Shown here: positions 1 through 8,633 of the stretch, one piece after another
Numbering within the stretch: the first letter of the stretch is position 1
Layout of the letters: each line of letters starts with the position of its first letter
Assembly (NCBI GenBank): GCA_031289415.1
Contig: JAITPN010000076.1
Location: forward strand, 1 to 55,489
Origin: Prevotellaceae bacterium
GTDB lineage: Bacteria > Bacteroidota > Bacteroidia > Bacteroidales > UBA932
Direction: 5' to 3'
DNA: 55,489 bases
The notes under the pieces: model-generated
Told to the model about the DNA's origin: nothing
The model's database searches: none
What the model saw: only the letters and a program-made list of their open reading frames with translations
Made by a program: the position numbers and the translations under genes

Positions 1-62
1 TCCTTTCTTAAATCCAATATTCGCATTTACTAATTGAACTTAGTAACCTCATACAGCTCGTT

Positions 63-341
63 GTGGGCGGTATTATATTTGCCGCTATTATGGATAGTAA
101 CAGTATTGATTCGCTAACATTGTGCATAATTGCATCAGTCGTTGTGATAATTATGCTTACCGGCGTTTTCTTGTTATATAGCATAAGTAAAAAAACAAAA
201 CAAAAAATTACAAGGAGGTATAATATGTTATTAATTGTATGGTTGGCTATTTTGGGATCTGCTACAACTATCGGGATAGGGATAGTTGCATTTGTAAACA
301 GAAAAGAGTTATTAAAAAAACACACAAATCAAGCCGTATAA
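63..341 (+). CDS. Small two-helix membrane protein, possibly frameshifted at its 5' end
   Basis: The product has two hydrophobic segments (about residues 19-41 and 55-76 counted from the GTG at 63) separated by a basic KKTKQK stretch. The function is not recognised. The start is uncertain. The frame is open back to position 12, and the first in-frame ATG is at 90. Positions 1-30 in another frame read as a plausible continuation (SFLKSNIRIY, then LIELSNL after a one-base shift), so this may be a broken gene whose start lies left of the window. Inside the same frame, AAGGAGG at 212-218 precedes an ATG at 225, which could start a separate 38-residue single-helix peptide. Such a perfect Shine-Dalgarno is rare in this window. 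The stretch is AT-rich and sits beside a recombinase remnant, which suggests acquired DNA. Confidence 0.4.
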   Translation: MGGIIFAAIMDSNSIDSLTLCIIASVVVIIMLTGVFLLYSISKKTKQKITRRYNMLLIVWLAILGSATTIGIGIVAFVNRKELLKKHTNQAV

Positions 342-394
342 ATCGCGCAAAATTTATAGGATTCCCCCTTGTCCGAACCCTTGCATAGTACAGC

Positions 395-505
395 ATGTGG
401 AAAAATTTGGGGAACGAAAGTATCCTCACCACCGAAATTTATACACATGTTAACTATAAACACTTGCAAAACACTATTCTGCAAGCATATCCGCGCAAAA
501 AATAA
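395..505 (+). pseudogene. C-terminal remnant of a tyrosine recombinase (XerC/D or integrase type)
   Basis: The frame ending at the TAA at 503-505 reads LGNESILTTEIYTHV followed by NYKHLQNTILQAYPRKK. This matches the C-terminal end of tyrosine recombinases, where LGH.SI.TT.IYTHV carries the catalytic Tyr (here the Y of IYTHV). The usual His of LGH is Asn here. Only about 36 codons are open, with a TAG at 386-388 just upstream, so the rest of the gene is missing. It is read as the debris of an integrase. Short length limits confidence. Confidence 0.55.
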
Positions 506-538
506 ATTATAATACCTACTATTAAAAATAGTAATGCA

Positions 539-1798
539 CTAAATCTTAAACGCTGCTTTAATGGCAGGGACAGCGTCAAGTTGTTCCCATGCAAAAAATG
601 CTACTTCTTTGGTCGTTTTTTTGTTGTTATATAAAAGTTCCACTTTGCGCTTTTCGTAGTCGCGACCGAAATGCCCGTAAGCAGCCGTAGCTTCAAATAT
701 CGGATATTTCAGCCCGAAACGTTCTACGATTTTTGCAGGACGAAGGTCGAACAAATCATTTATTTTTTCGCCTATTTCCGCATCGCTCAGTTTTATTTTT
801 GCTGTGCCGTAAGTATTTACGCTTACGCTTACCGGACGCGCAATGCCAATGGCATAAGCCACCTGCACCAATATTTCGTCGGCAACGCCTGCGGCAACCA
901 GATTTTTGGCAATATGGCGGGCTGCATAAGCCGCCGAGCGGTCAACTTTGCTCGCATCTTTGCCTGAGAATGCGCCGCCGCCGTGCGCACCTTTTCCGCC
1001 GTAGGTATCTACAATAATTTTGCGCCCCGTCAGACCGGTATCGCCGTGCGGACCGCCAATTACAAACTTGCCGGTAGGGTTTACGTGCAGAATATATTTG
1101 CCGTCAAACAAAGTGTGCAGCCGTTTAGGCAACCGTTTAATGAGGCGCGGAAGTAGAATATCCTGCACATCTTTACGGATTTTTTCCTGCATTTTCGCTT
1201 CCGTGTCAAATTCGTCATGCTGGGTGGATATTACAATGGTGTGTACGCGCACAGGTTTGTGGTCGCCATTGTATTCCACCGTAAACTGCGATTTCGAATC
1301 GGGACGCAGGTATTTCATCGTCTTGCCTTCGCGGCGGATGTTTGCCAGTTCTTGCAGCGCAAGGTGCGACAGGGTTAAGGGCAACGGCATGTACGTGTCG
1401 GTTTCGTTGGTGGCGTACCCGAACATCATACCTTGATCGCCTGCGCCTTGCTCTTCGGCTTTTTTGCGTACTACGCCTTGGTTAATGTCGGGCGACTGCC
1501 CGTGAATCGCCGACAGTACGCCGCACGAATCGCCGTCGAACTTATATTCGGCTTTGTTGTAGCCGATGCGGTTAATCACACGGCGGATAATGTCCTGCAC
1601 ATCCACGTATCCGGTGGTGTTCACTTCGCCGCCTACTACCGTAAGACCGGTAGTTACAAACGTTTCGCACGCCACTTTCGACTCTGGGTCGCGGCGTAAA
1701 AATTCATCAAGAATAGCATCCGAAATCTGGTCGGCTACTTTGTCAGGGTGTCCTTCCGACACCGATTCTGAGGTAAAAAGAATGTTCTTTTTCATCAT
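539..1798 (-). CDS. metK: S-adenosylmethionine synthetase
   Basis: This enzyme makes S-adenosylmethionine from ATP and methionine in the cytoplasm, supplying methyl groups and polyamine synthesis. The 419-residue protein is of normal length for the family. It carries the N-terminal [18 protein letters not shown] motif, the [12 protein letters not shown] motif in the middle and the glycine-rich GGGAFSGKD loop near residue 270. The start is [16 protein letters not shown]; either of the first two Met codons could be used. It is transcribed alone, divergently from the lipoprotein gene at 2461, with a -7 box at 1864-1871 and a leader of roughly 60 nt. That leader is too short for a typical SAM riboswitch and none is apparent. 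No strong terminator is visible downstream, only a weak AT-rich hairpin near 520-535. Confidence 0.98.
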   Translation of the reverse strand: MMKKNILFTSESVSEGHPDKVADQISDAILDEFLRRDPESKVACETFVTTGLTVVGGEVNTTGYVDVQDIIRRVINRIGYNKAEYKFDGDSCGVLSAIHGQSPDINQGVVRKKAEEQGAGDQGMMFGYATNETDTYMPLPLTLSHLALQELANIRREGKTMKYLRPDSKSQFTVEYNGDHKPVRVHTIVISTQHDEFDTEAKMQEKIRKDVQDILLPRLIKRLPKRLHTLFDGKYILHVNPTGKFVIGGPHGDTGLTGRKIIVDTYGGKGAHGGGAFSGKDASKVDRSAAYAARHIAKNLVAAGVADEILVQVAYAIGIARPVSVSVNTYGTAKIKLSDAEIGEKINDLFDLRPAKIVERFGLKYPIFEATAAYGHFGRDYEKRKVELLYNNKKTTKEVAFFAWEQLDAVPAIKAAFKI

Positions 1799-1863
1799 TT
1801 TAGCATTTTTTTAATTGTGGTTGCAAGCAATCAAATCTTTCCACAACTATGTTAATAATATTA

Positions 1864-1871
1864 CAAAGGTA
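1864..1871 (-). promoter_or_regulatory. Bacteroidota -7 box for metK
   Basis: On the minus strand this reads TACCTTTG, an exact match to TAnnTTTG, the element recognised by the Bacteroidota primary sigma factor. It lies about 65 bp upstream of the metK start. Confidence 0.65.
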
Positions 1872-1965
1872 AATACTCTTTTTGGAATCGACAAATTTTT
1901 GCGGAATTTTTTTTTGAGTTGATTATTTTTTTATCTCATACACAGAGGATCTCCAAAAAGCCCAT

Positions 1966-2045
1966 CATTCCGTGCTTGACACGGAATCCCCCGAAAAAAG
2001 GCACATTGCTTATCAGGGGGTGTCGGGTCAAGCCCGCCATGACGG
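1966..2045. repeat. Dispersed-type imperfect inverted repeat
   Basis: Two arms of about 27 bp (1966-1992 and about 2016-2042) are imperfect reverse complements, each built on a GCTTGAC core, and flank a loop of about 23 nt. Translating this type of sequence gives the PCLTRNP...CRVKPAMT strings that recur as spurious hypothetical proteins in many environmental genomes. It is best read as a mobile palindromic intergenic repeat rather than a gene. Only one copy lies in this window. Confidence 0.6.
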
Positions 2046-2369
2046 GGAGTGTTGATGGTTTTTTAGGCAGCCCTTTCCTGCTCATTATTAGCATACGGCA
2101 ATAAAGATGACGGCGCTACGTGCTTGTGCCAGACTTTCAATTTCCCCTTCATTTTCCGTAATTATGTTTTCTTACTTTCCATTTTTATATATCTGTGTCA
2201 TGAATAATGCGGATTTCATGAATTTATACGAAGTTTTATATAATCCACATATTTCTATAAATTATTTAATAAATGATATTTAACGCTTATTCATCGCTGT
2301 TTGTTGTCATTTTTATACCTGTGTTTTTCTACTTTGAATTGTTAAAAAATATAAAAAAAACAAAAATAG
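2046..2369. other. Non-coding spacer with no recognisable feature
   Basis: This is AT-rich intergenic sequence between the inverted repeat and the promoter of the lipoprotein gene. I see no ORF with a plausible start, no RNA gene and no strong hairpin. Confidence 0.5.
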
Positions 2370-2401
2370 TTTGCTTTCTATCTTGATTCCTGTTAAATTT
2401 G
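2370..2401 (+). promoter_or_regulatory. Promoter of the BACON/FISUMP lipoprotein gene
   Basis: TTTG at 2370-2373 (-33 element) is followed after 20 bp by TAAATTTG at 2394-2401 (-7 element), a full match to the Bacteroidota consensus. The start codon is 60 bp downstream. Confidence 0.75.
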
Positions 2402-2460
2402 CAACGTTAAGCTAATTAAAATCTGAAGTTTTACAGTACTAAAATGAAAATAAAATTACA

Positions 2461-5193
2461 ATGAAAATAAATAGTCTTATGAATTATGCAGTGAGCCTCT
2501 TGGCAGGTATCGCACTTTTTGCTGCATGCAGCGAAGATCGGGTGGTTGAAGATCCGAAATTGATTGTGTCTGTTGACAAATATGTAGCATCGGCTAGCGG
2601 TGATAAATTCTCTGTTACCGTTACAAGTAACGTGGAATGGTCGGCTAAAAGTACCGACGAATGGGTTACTCTTTCGCCGGTGTCGGCGCAAGCCGGTACG
2701 CTTACCGTAGCGCTTTTGGTAGAAGAAAACCCTACCAATGAAAGCCGTGAAGCTACCATTACGATTACAGGTTTGGTGGGCGATGTGGCGCAAACGATTA
2801 CAGTTACGCAAGTGAAGCCGGGCGATGTGGCGTTGTCTGTAAGCCCTGAAAAAATTAACACATCCGGCGACGGCGGTCATTATACACTAAACGTATCGTC
2901 GGACAAAGAATGGTCGCTTACAAGCAAATCAAGTTGGTTTACCGTATTGCCGGCTAAAGGACCAGTAGGTAAAACCGATGTTACCGTAACCATTGCGGCT
3001 AACACTGAAAAGGCGCGTACCGATACCATTATTATAACGGCGGGCGACGTTACCAAGATCGTAGAAATATACCAAGGTGCAAAAAACAATGTGATTCTTG
3101 CCAAATCAGGTACTTTCGTGGATGATGCTAATGTAACATCCCTTTTTCCGAGCGAAACTTTTGGCGTACTTTCCTATAAAATTACATTCGTTTCGAGCGG
3201 TACGCTTACGGTTACCGATAAAACATCCGAAACGAACATCAAATGGATTCTGGTAGACAGTGTAGGACATTACCTGACCCCAGATGAATACAAGGCACAG
3301 GGCGATGGAAAAATTCAAATCGAATTACCTGAAGGCACTTATTATTTGGCAGGCGTGTTGAATAGCGGTAACGAAGGTAAAGAAAACCTCGTGAAATACG
3401 ACCTCGAAATATTTACCACCGGCGCAGGCGGCGCGGAAGTGTATAAACTTCCAAAACCCGAAGAAACTTATGTCATCTACGAATCTGCAGGTGTCATGGG
3501 TGCAGAGGAGGCTTTCAGAATTTCATTCCCCATGCCGGAAGGCTCATCGCCGGCATTGATTTACACCATCAAAGCCCAACAGGCAGGTAAGCTGAAAGTG
3601 AACAGCGGTACAGGCGTGCTGAACATGTACCTCTACGATACAAAAGGCTTCCTCGTTTCCGACAAATCGCCTGAAGAAGGCGGATACGAATGGTATATCA
3701 ATACAAAAGACACGCTTGGCGTATATGATTGCGCCGTTAGCCAATACTTCTTGGTGTTGACCCCGCAGGAAAACGTAACACCGGCGGCTAACTATACGTT
3801 GAGCATAACTTATTCTGTGCAAGGCGGCGCTACGGTATTAGCCAAAGGCGTGCCATATACCCCCAATGAGTCGTACTTTACCGAAATTACCATCCCTTAT
3901 ACAAATAGCGGCGCATTCTCAGATGATGCCGTATCGGCAGCGCTTTGCCCCGGCGACAGCACGGTTGTAAATGGCGTACTCGCATATAAAGTTACCGTAA
4001 CGGAAGCCGGTACACTAACCGTTACCGACAAGATAGCCCCCGATCCTGCCAATATATGGTGGAGGGTATTTGATTCTCCGTATGCCTTGGGCTGCGTAGG
4101 AGCAATATTCGACAACAACAACGGTACGGCAAGTGGAGCGGTAACTCCCGGTACTTATTATATAGTAGGTGTAAACAATGCGCCTTGGAATGCCAATTTG
4201 CTGACCGAGCTGTATGAAGTGGAAATAGAACTTGCAACTCCGCTACAGGAAATAGAGCACGGCGGCGCTATATGGGCTGACCGTGACGCCACCATAGTTG
4301 ACGGCACAAGCATCTTTACGTCGTATCCCAACAAATTGGGTGAACGTAACGAATACTTTCCGATACCTGAGGACGACCCTTGCCCCGAAGGATGGCGTTT
4401 GCCAACGAAAGCCGAATGGAAAGCCGCATGGGTTGGCGGAGCAGAGAGAGTAGAAACAATTGCCAAGTTGACTGATGAAGACGGACATGTATTAGCACTG
4501 CGGCTTTCCGACGATATCATGAGTTTATTTCAAGCACAATGGGACGACGACTATATTGCAGTGGTTGCAGTTTGGTGTGATCCTATATGTGAATATGATC
4601 GTAGCGGTGCAGATGCGTGGCACAACCACGTACGTTGTGTGAAAGTCATACCTCCTCCCCCTCCTCCCGCCAACGCCGCTACCGAGCAGCTATGGATTGT
4701 AGGCGGTAAAGCATGGTCGGACGTGATCAATATTCCCGAATGTGATAAAGATGATTTTGATGCCTCCCCCGCCGGTTGCCGGAAAAATGCCGATGGCTAC
4801 AGTGGATATTATTACTCTTGGGATTATGTGGACGCTAATAAGGAAACCCTTTGCCCTGAAGGCTGGCACGTACCTACTAAGAATGAATTTATCTCCTTGA
4901 ATGTGGCTTTAGGAGGTAATGGTGAGTATGAAAGTTATCCCAATTTAGCTGACGACTATCAAACCAAATGGAGTCCGTCATACGGCGGCAGATTTGAAAA
5001 TGGTGTAATAGTAACAGATGACGTAGATACTGATTATTACTTGGGCGTAACGGCATATTATTGGTCGTCGGTTGCGAATGGAGATAGTGAGGCGTGGGGC
5101 ATGCAAGTAGACGGTGGCAATTGGTATGATATAAAACCGTACGAAACCTATTCGAAATCTTTCGGCTTGCAAGTACGTTGCATACAAAATTGA
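2461..5193 (+). CDS. Large surface lipoprotein with two BACON domains and two C-terminal FISUMP domains
   Basis: The 910-residue product begins with a lipoprotein signal ending in LFAAC (lipidated Cys23). Two BACON domains follow at about 34-118 and 122-206, each with the typical S..W tail such as VTSNVEWSAKSTDEWVTLSP. BACON domains are linked to glycan or mucin binding in Bacteroidota. About 210-600 holds three beta-sandwich-like repeats with the theme GTLTVTDK...GTYY.AGV. Two FISUMP (Fibrobacter succinogenes major paralogous) domains occupy about 600-725 and 744-910, separated by a proline-rich linker; both carry CPEGW..PTK.E, and the second ends YYWSS...S.GLQVRC. It is a single-gene transcript with its own promoter and terminator. 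An outer-membrane adhesin or substrate-binding role is inferred; no catalytic motif is visible. Confidence 0.85.
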   Translation: MKINSLMNYAVSLLAGIALFAACSEDRVVEDPKLIVSVDKYVASASGDKFSVTVTSNVEWSAKSTDEWVTLSPVSAQAGTLTVALLVEENPTNESREATITITGLVGDVAQTITVTQVKPGDVALSVSPEKINTSGDGGHYTLNVSSDKEWSLTSKSSWFTVLPAKGPVGKTDVTVTIAANTEKARTDTIIITAGDVTKIVEIYQGAKNNVILAKSGTFVDDANVTSLFPSETFGVLSYKITFVSSGTLTVTDKTSETNIKWILVDSVGHYLTPDEYKAQGDGKIQIELPEGTYYLAGVLNSGNEGKENLVKYDLEIFTTGAGGAEVYKLPKPEETYVIYESAGVMGAEEAFRISFPMPEGSSPALIYTIKAQQAGKLKVNSGTGVLNMYLYDTKGFLVSDKSPEEGGYEWYINTKDTLGVYDCAVSQYFLVLTPQENVTPAANYTLSITYSVQGGATVLAKGVPYTPNESYFTEITIPYTNSGAFSDDAVSAALCPGDSTVVNGVLAYKVTVTEAGTLTVTDKIAPDPANIWWRVFDSPYALGCVGAIFDNNNGTASGAVTPGTYYIVGVNNAPWNANLLTELYEVEIELATPLQEIEHGGAIWADRDATIVDGTSIFTSYPNKLGERNEYFPIPEDDPCPEGWRLPTKAEWKAAWVGGAERVETIAKLTDEDGHVLALRLSDDIMSLFQAQWDDDYIAVVAVWCDPICEYDRSGADAWHNHVRCVKVIPPPPPPANAATEQLWIVGGKAWSDVINIPECDKDDFDASPAGCRKNADGYSGYYYSWDYVDANKETLCPEGWHVPTKNEFISLNVALGGNGEYESYPNLADDYQTKWSPSYGGRFENGVIVTDDVDTDYYLGVTAYYWSSVANGDSEAWGMQVDGGNWYDIKPYETYSKSFGLQVRCIQN

Positions 5194-5246
5194 TATAAAG
5201 TTAAAATTTTATATAATCTTTTTATTGTTTTATAATTTCGAGAACG

Positions 5247-5275
5247 GAGACGCTGCAAAGCGTCTCTGTTTGATT
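5247..5275 (+). terminator. Probable intrinsic terminator after the lipoprotein gene
   Basis: A perfect 7-bp stem (GAGACGC at 5247-5253 with GCGTCTC at 5260-5266, six-base loop) is followed by a T-rich run. It lies 54 bp after the stop codon. Confidence 0.6.
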
Positions 5276-5294
5276 TTGGATGAAACGGCGGCAG

Positions 5295-5406
5295 GTGAAG
5301 AGTGAAGCGTAAAGAGTGAAGCGTTTCCTCGTCCGAAAGCCGCTTCACTCTTCACTCTTTACTCCTCACTCTTTACTCTTCACTCTTTACCCTTCACTTT
5401 TCACCC
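5295..5406. repeat. Heptamer-microsatellite inverted repeat, copy 1
   Basis: The left arm (5295-5323) is built of 7-bp units of the type GTGAAGC/GTGAAGA. The right arm (5341-5406) is a run of nine units of the type TTCACTC/TTTACCC. The arms are mutually complementary around a 17-bp centre containing TTTCC and CCGAA. A second copy in opposite orientation is at 41213-41310, and half-copies occur at 7006-7049 and 44737-44757. The right arm overlaps the lepB stop codon. Confidence 0.7.
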
Positions 5407-6761
5407 TACAAAAGATTAAACAGCCGTTTCCACCGGATATTTGTCGGGAACGGCTTATGCTGGTCGGTCGAAAACCAGACCATGGCGGGAGCGCCTACGA
5501 CGTGGTCTTCGGGCACAAAACCCCAATAGCGCGAATCGAGCGAATTGTGGCGGTTGTCGCCCATCATGAAATAGTAATCCATTTTAAAAGTATAACCGGT
5601 AGCTGCCGCGCCGTTAATATAAATCACGCTGTCGGCAACCCGCAGGTCGTTGTGTTCATATACGCCGATAATGCGTTCGTAGAGCGGGAGGTTTTCCAAC
5701 GTCAGCGCCACGGTCGCGCCTTTTGCGGGAATCCACAGCGGACCGAAATTGTCGCGCGTCCACAGGTAATTGTCGGCAAACGGAAATATCAAGCCCTGCA
5801 TGTCGGGATAGTCGGGCGGATATACGTCGTTGCTTTGCGCCGCGCCCACGACGTTGGGCAGCGCGCGGATTTTCTCCGCATTTTCGTCGGAGAGGAATAT
5901 CCGCGTATAACCCGGCAGGCGGCTGTCGTATTCTGCTTCATGGGTGTTGACGCCCATCTTGTCCAATATTTTTGCATTGACCGGCGTGCCGTTGGTTTTT
6001 ACGATATAAGAATACTGTACGCCTTTCCGGCTGCGTTCGGCTTGTCCGTTGCGCCACACGCGCCCGTCGCGTACTTCAACCGTATCGCCGGCTACGGCGA
6101 TGCAGCGTTTCACGTAATTGTCCTTTTTATCCACAGGGCGCACGATTACCGGACCGTAGCGGTGAATGGTTTGTGCGCGTCCGTTGAGGCGCGCGATGGT
6201 GTAGTAATCCTGCATCGGCTCTTGCTTCAGCACCGTGTCGCCATGCGGAAAGCCGAACACGACGATGTCGCCCGCTTTCACCTTACTGCGCCCCGGCATA
6301 CGGCGGTAGTCCCATTTCAGCCATTCGACGTACGAGGGGGTGTTCAGCACCGGCGTGGTATTGTGCACCAGCGGCAGCGACAGCGGCGTTTCGGGAATAC
6401 GCGGACCGTAGTACGATTTGCTGACGAAAAGGTAGTCGCCCGTCATCAAACTGCTTTCCATCGATGAGGTAGGGATGACGTAGGCTTCATAAAAATACAT
6501 GCGGATGAACGTGGCGGCGATGAGCGCAAACACAATGGCGTCAATCCAGTCGAGCCATACGTTGTGCTTTTCGCCTGCTTTGTATTTTTTCTTCCAGAAC
6601 GCCCATTTCACTTTCCGGGTAACGTACAGGTCGAACACGATTACTACGCCGAACAACCACCAATAGTTGCCCAGCCACAAAACCCACAGCGAGTAGCACA
6701 ACGCCACGAGTCCGAATTTAAACCATTTGCCGGCTATAATCTGCCGTATTTGCTTCATCAT
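5406..6761 (-). CDS. lepB: Signal peptidase I
   Basis: This membrane-bound serine protease removes signal peptides from exported proteins. Two hydrophobic N-terminal segments precede the catalytic region. The Ser nucleophile is in the PTSSMESSLMTGDYLFVSK motif, and the general-base Lys is in YVKRCIAVAGD. The C-terminal box has the conserved GDNRHNSLDSRYWGFVP. At about 451 residues it is longer than E. coli LepB but usual for Bacteroidales, with an insertion between the catalytic boxes. I start at the ATG at 6761 (MMKQIRQI). The longer frame to 6779 begins with GTG and lies inside the -7 box at 6779-6786, so it cannot be part of the message. It is transcribed alone. Confidence 0.95.
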   Translation of the reverse strand: MMKQIRQIIAGKWFKFGLVALCYSLWVLWLGNYWWLFGVVIVFDLYVTRKVKWAFWKKKYKAGEKHNVWLDWIDAIVFALIAATFIRMYFYEAYVIPTSSMESSLMTGDYLFVSKSYYGPRIPETPLSLPLVHNTTPVLNTPSYVEWLKWDYRRMPGRSKVKAGDIVVFGFPHGDTVLKQEPMQDYYTIARLNGRAQTIHRYGPVIVRPVDKKDNYVKRCIAVAGDTVEVRDGRVWRNGQAERSRKGVQYSYIVKTNGTPVNAKILDKMGVNTHEAEYDSRLPGYTRIFLSDENAEKIRALPNVVGAAQSNDVYPPDYPDMQGLIFPFADNYLWTRDNFGPLWIPAKGATVALTLENLPLYERIIGVYEHNDLRVADSVIYINGAAATGYTFKMDYYFMMGDNRHNSLDSRYWGFVPEDHVVGAPAMVWFSTDQHKPFPTNIRWKRLFNLL

Positions 6762-6778
6762 TATTTGATAATTTTCCA

Positions 6779-6786
6779 CAAAGATA
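6779..6786 (-). promoter_or_regulatory. -7 box for lepB
   Basis: Reads TATCTTTG on the minus strand, 18 bp upstream of the chosen lepB ATG. It decides between the two possible starts. Confidence 0.6.
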
Positions 6787-6855
6787 GTGATAAATATGCA
6801 AAAAAGAAAATGCGCAACGTGCGGCGCTCAGCGGCGGCGCTTACGCAGAACTTGA

Positions 6856-7003
6856 AATTCCGTGGAATTTTTGCCGCCGCAAGTTGCAGGACGGAAAATT
6901 CCGTGGAATTTCTGTCGCCGCAAGTTGCGGGACGGAAAATTCCGTAGAATTTTTGCCGCCGCAAGTTGCAGGACGGAAAATTCCGTGGAATTTCTGCCGC
7001 CGC
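6856..7003. repeat. 41-bp tandem repeat, about 3.6 copies
   Basis: ATTCCGT recurs at 6857, 6898, 6939 and 6980, an exact 41-bp period with few substitutions. Each unit holds two small palindromes, AATTCC-GT-GGAATT and GCAA-G-TTGC, whose centres are 20.5 bp apart, so a palindrome occurs about every two helical turns. Both strands are free of stop codons across the array, but no protein is convincing. It lies between the divergent promoters of lepB and the nucleoside phosphorylase gene. Confidence 0.85.
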
Positions 7004-7005
7004 AT

Positions 7006-7049
7006 CGCTTCACCCTTCACTCCTCACCCTTCACGCTTCACCCTTCACG
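7006..7049. repeat. Heptamer microsatellite, single arm
   Basis: Six to seven 7-bp units of the type TTCACCC/TTCACTC/TTCACGC, the same family as at 5295-5406 but without the complementary arm. It lies just upstream of the -7 box at 7060. Confidence 0.6.
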
Positions 7050-7059
7050 AATTTATTCG

Positions 7060-7067
7060 TATCTTTG
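7060..7067 (+). promoter_or_regulatory. -7 box for the nucleoside phosphorylase gene
   Basis: TATCTTTG, 17 bp upstream of the ATG at 7085. No good TTTG is seen about 20 bp further upstream, because that position is in the heptamer repeat. Confidence 0.6.
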
Positions 7068-7084
7068 TCGAAATTTTAACGAGC

Positions 7085-7978
7085 ATGAATAGTATCCCTT
7101 CATCCGAACTTATTATTAACGGCGACGGCTCGGTGTTTCACCTGCACCTGAAGCCCGAACAGCTTGCCGATACGGTCATTCTGGTAGGCGACCCGGGGCG
7201 TGTAGAAACCGTGTCGTGGTATTTTTCGACCATAGAATGTCGTGCGCGCAACCGTGAATTTGTGAGCTGCACCGGCGTCTATAAGAGGAAACGGCTTACG
7301 GTGCTTTCCACCGGCATCGGCGTGGGCAATATCGACATCGTGCTGACGGAACTCGATGCGCTGGCGAACGTCGATTTCGCTACGCGCACCGTCAAACCCG
7401 CGCACCGGACGCTGAACCTCGTCCGCGTAGGCACGTCCGGCGCGCTGCAAGACCACGTGGCGATGGGCGATGCCGTGCTGTCCGAAATATCTATCGGGTT
7501 CGACGGATTGCTCAATTTCTATGCCGGACGCGACGCCGTGTGCCTCGCCGACTATGAAGCGGCTTTCGTCGAGCAGATGCAGTGGAGCGAACGGCTGCCT
7601 GCGCCGTATTTTGTGGCGGCTTCCGAGAAGCTCGTCCGCCTTTTTGCCGATATTGCTACGGCGGGGATGACCATCACCGCGCCCGGGTTTTATGCGCCGC
7701 AGGGGCGCGTCGTCCGCCTGCCGCTTGCCGACCCGCTGATGAACGACCGTATCCGCCGCTTTGCATACGACGGCAGGACGATTACGAATTACGAAATGGA
7801 AGGGGCGGCTATTGCCGGTCTGGCGCGGCTGCTGGGGCACGAGGCGGTAACCCTCTGCCATATCATCGCCGACCGCGTACACCGTACCGCCAATGCGGAG
7901 TATAAGAACGACGACGACGACCGCTCGCTTACCGCATTAATAGAACAGGTGCTGGAGAAAGTTATAGAATTAGCGTAA
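7085..7978 (+). CDS. Nucleoside phosphorylase (uridine phosphorylase-like, PNP/UDP family)
   Basis: This family cleaves nucleosides with phosphate to give a free base and ribose-1-phosphate, in nucleoside salvage. The 297-residue protein has the phosphate-binding VGDPGRVE motif near residue 35, LSTGIGVGNIDIVLTEL near 80, VRVGTSGALQ near 120, and NYEMEGAAIAGLARLLGH near 240, where the Glu of MEG binds ribose. The substrate (uridine versus purine) is not settled by sequence. I start at 7085: the frame stays open to 6884 but runs through the 41-bp repeat and the promoter. The marC-like gene follows after 2 bp, so the two are probably co-transcribed. Confidence 0.88.
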   Translation: MNSIPSSELIINGDGSVFHLHLKPEQLADTVILVGDPGRVETVSWYFSTIECRARNREFVSCTGVYKRKRLTVLSTGIGVGNIDIVLTELDALANVDFATRTVKPAHRTLNLVRVGTSGALQDHVAMGDAVLSEISIGFDGLLNFYAGRDAVCLADYEAAFVEQMQWSERLPAPYFVAASEKLVRLFADIATAGMTITAPGFYAPQGRVVRLPLADPLMNDRIRRFAYDGRTITNYEMEGAAIAGLARLLGHEAVTLCHIIADRVHRTANAEYKNDDDDRSLTALIEQVLEKVIELA

Positions 7979-7980
7979 TC

Positions 7981-8565
7981 ATGGAACTACATTTGAATAT
8001 ACAGGAAATACTCACCGCCTTTATGGTGCTTTTTGCGGTGATTGACGTTACGGGCTCAATCCCCGTGTTTGCAGGGTTCAACCACAGCGGCAACACCGTG
8101 CATGCGGGCAAAGCGGCGCTCTCGTCGCTGGCGGTCGTCATCCTCTTTCTCTTTGCCGGCGAGGGGCTGCTGGAACTGTTTCACACCGACGTGAACTCGT
8201 TTGCCGTAGCCGGTTCGCTCATCCTCTTTGCCCTCGCTATTGAAATGACGCTCGACGTAGAACTCTTCCGCAACCATGCGCCGTCGGGCTATACGACGTT
8301 TATCCCCGTCGTCTTCCCGCTCATCGCAGGTCCCGGAACGCTCACCACGACGCTCTCGCTGCGGGCTGAATGTCATCCGGCGAATATCATCATCGCCGTC
8401 GTGTTGAATATGGCGATACTCTACCTCGTCCTCCGGAAAATCTATGTCGTGGAAAAATTGATTGGCAAGGGCGGGATTTACATCTTGCGGAAATTTTTTG
8501 GAATTATTCTAATCGCCATGGCAGTAAAGCTTTTTGTATCCAACATCCGCGTATTGTTGGGGTAG
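7981..8565 (+). CDS. MarC-family integral membrane protein
   Basis: The 194-residue product has six predicted hydrophobic segments and the MarC-family pattern: FAVIDVTGSIPVF early, LFALAIEMTL in the middle, then FPLIAGPGTLTT. Despite its name, the E. coli member is not established as a drug-resistance protein, and the transport substrate is unknown. It starts 2 bp after the phosphorylase stop and is probably translated from the same message. An independent promoter is not visible. Confidence 0.85.
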   Translation: MELHLNIQEILTAFMVLFAVIDVTGSIPVFAGFNHSGNTVHAGKAALSSLAVVILFLFAGEGLLELFHTDVNSFAVAGSLILFALAIEMTLDVELFRNHAPSGYTTFIPVVFPLIAGPGTLTTTLSLRAECHPANIIIAVVLNMAILYLVLRKIYVVEKLIGKGGIYILRKFFGIILIAMAVKLFVSNIRVLLG

Positions 8566-8592
8566 TCTTTTTTTTTATTTCAAAAAAACTTA

Positions 8593-8600
8593 TACCTTTG
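8593..8600 (+). promoter_or_regulatory. -7 box for the FHS permease gene
   Basis: TACCTTTG, 33 bp upstream of the ATG at 8634. Confidence 0.6.
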
Positions 8601-8633
8601 TGGCAAGTTTAACCTATATTATGCTTAAAATAT

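Noticed and set aside
1799-1863. SAM riboswitch upstream of metK
   Set aside because: The leader after the -7 box is only about 65 nt, with no conserved junction or kink-turn pattern.
1919-2104. 61-residue ORF
   Set aside because: It is a translation of the dispersed palindromic repeat, a known source of spurious proteins.
5316-6467. 383-residue plus-strand ORF
   Set aside because: It is antisense to lepB, with no recognisable domain; its first codons are the heptamer repeat.
6762-6779. GTG start for lepB at 6779
   Set aside because: It lies in the -7 promoter box; the ATG at 6761 fits.
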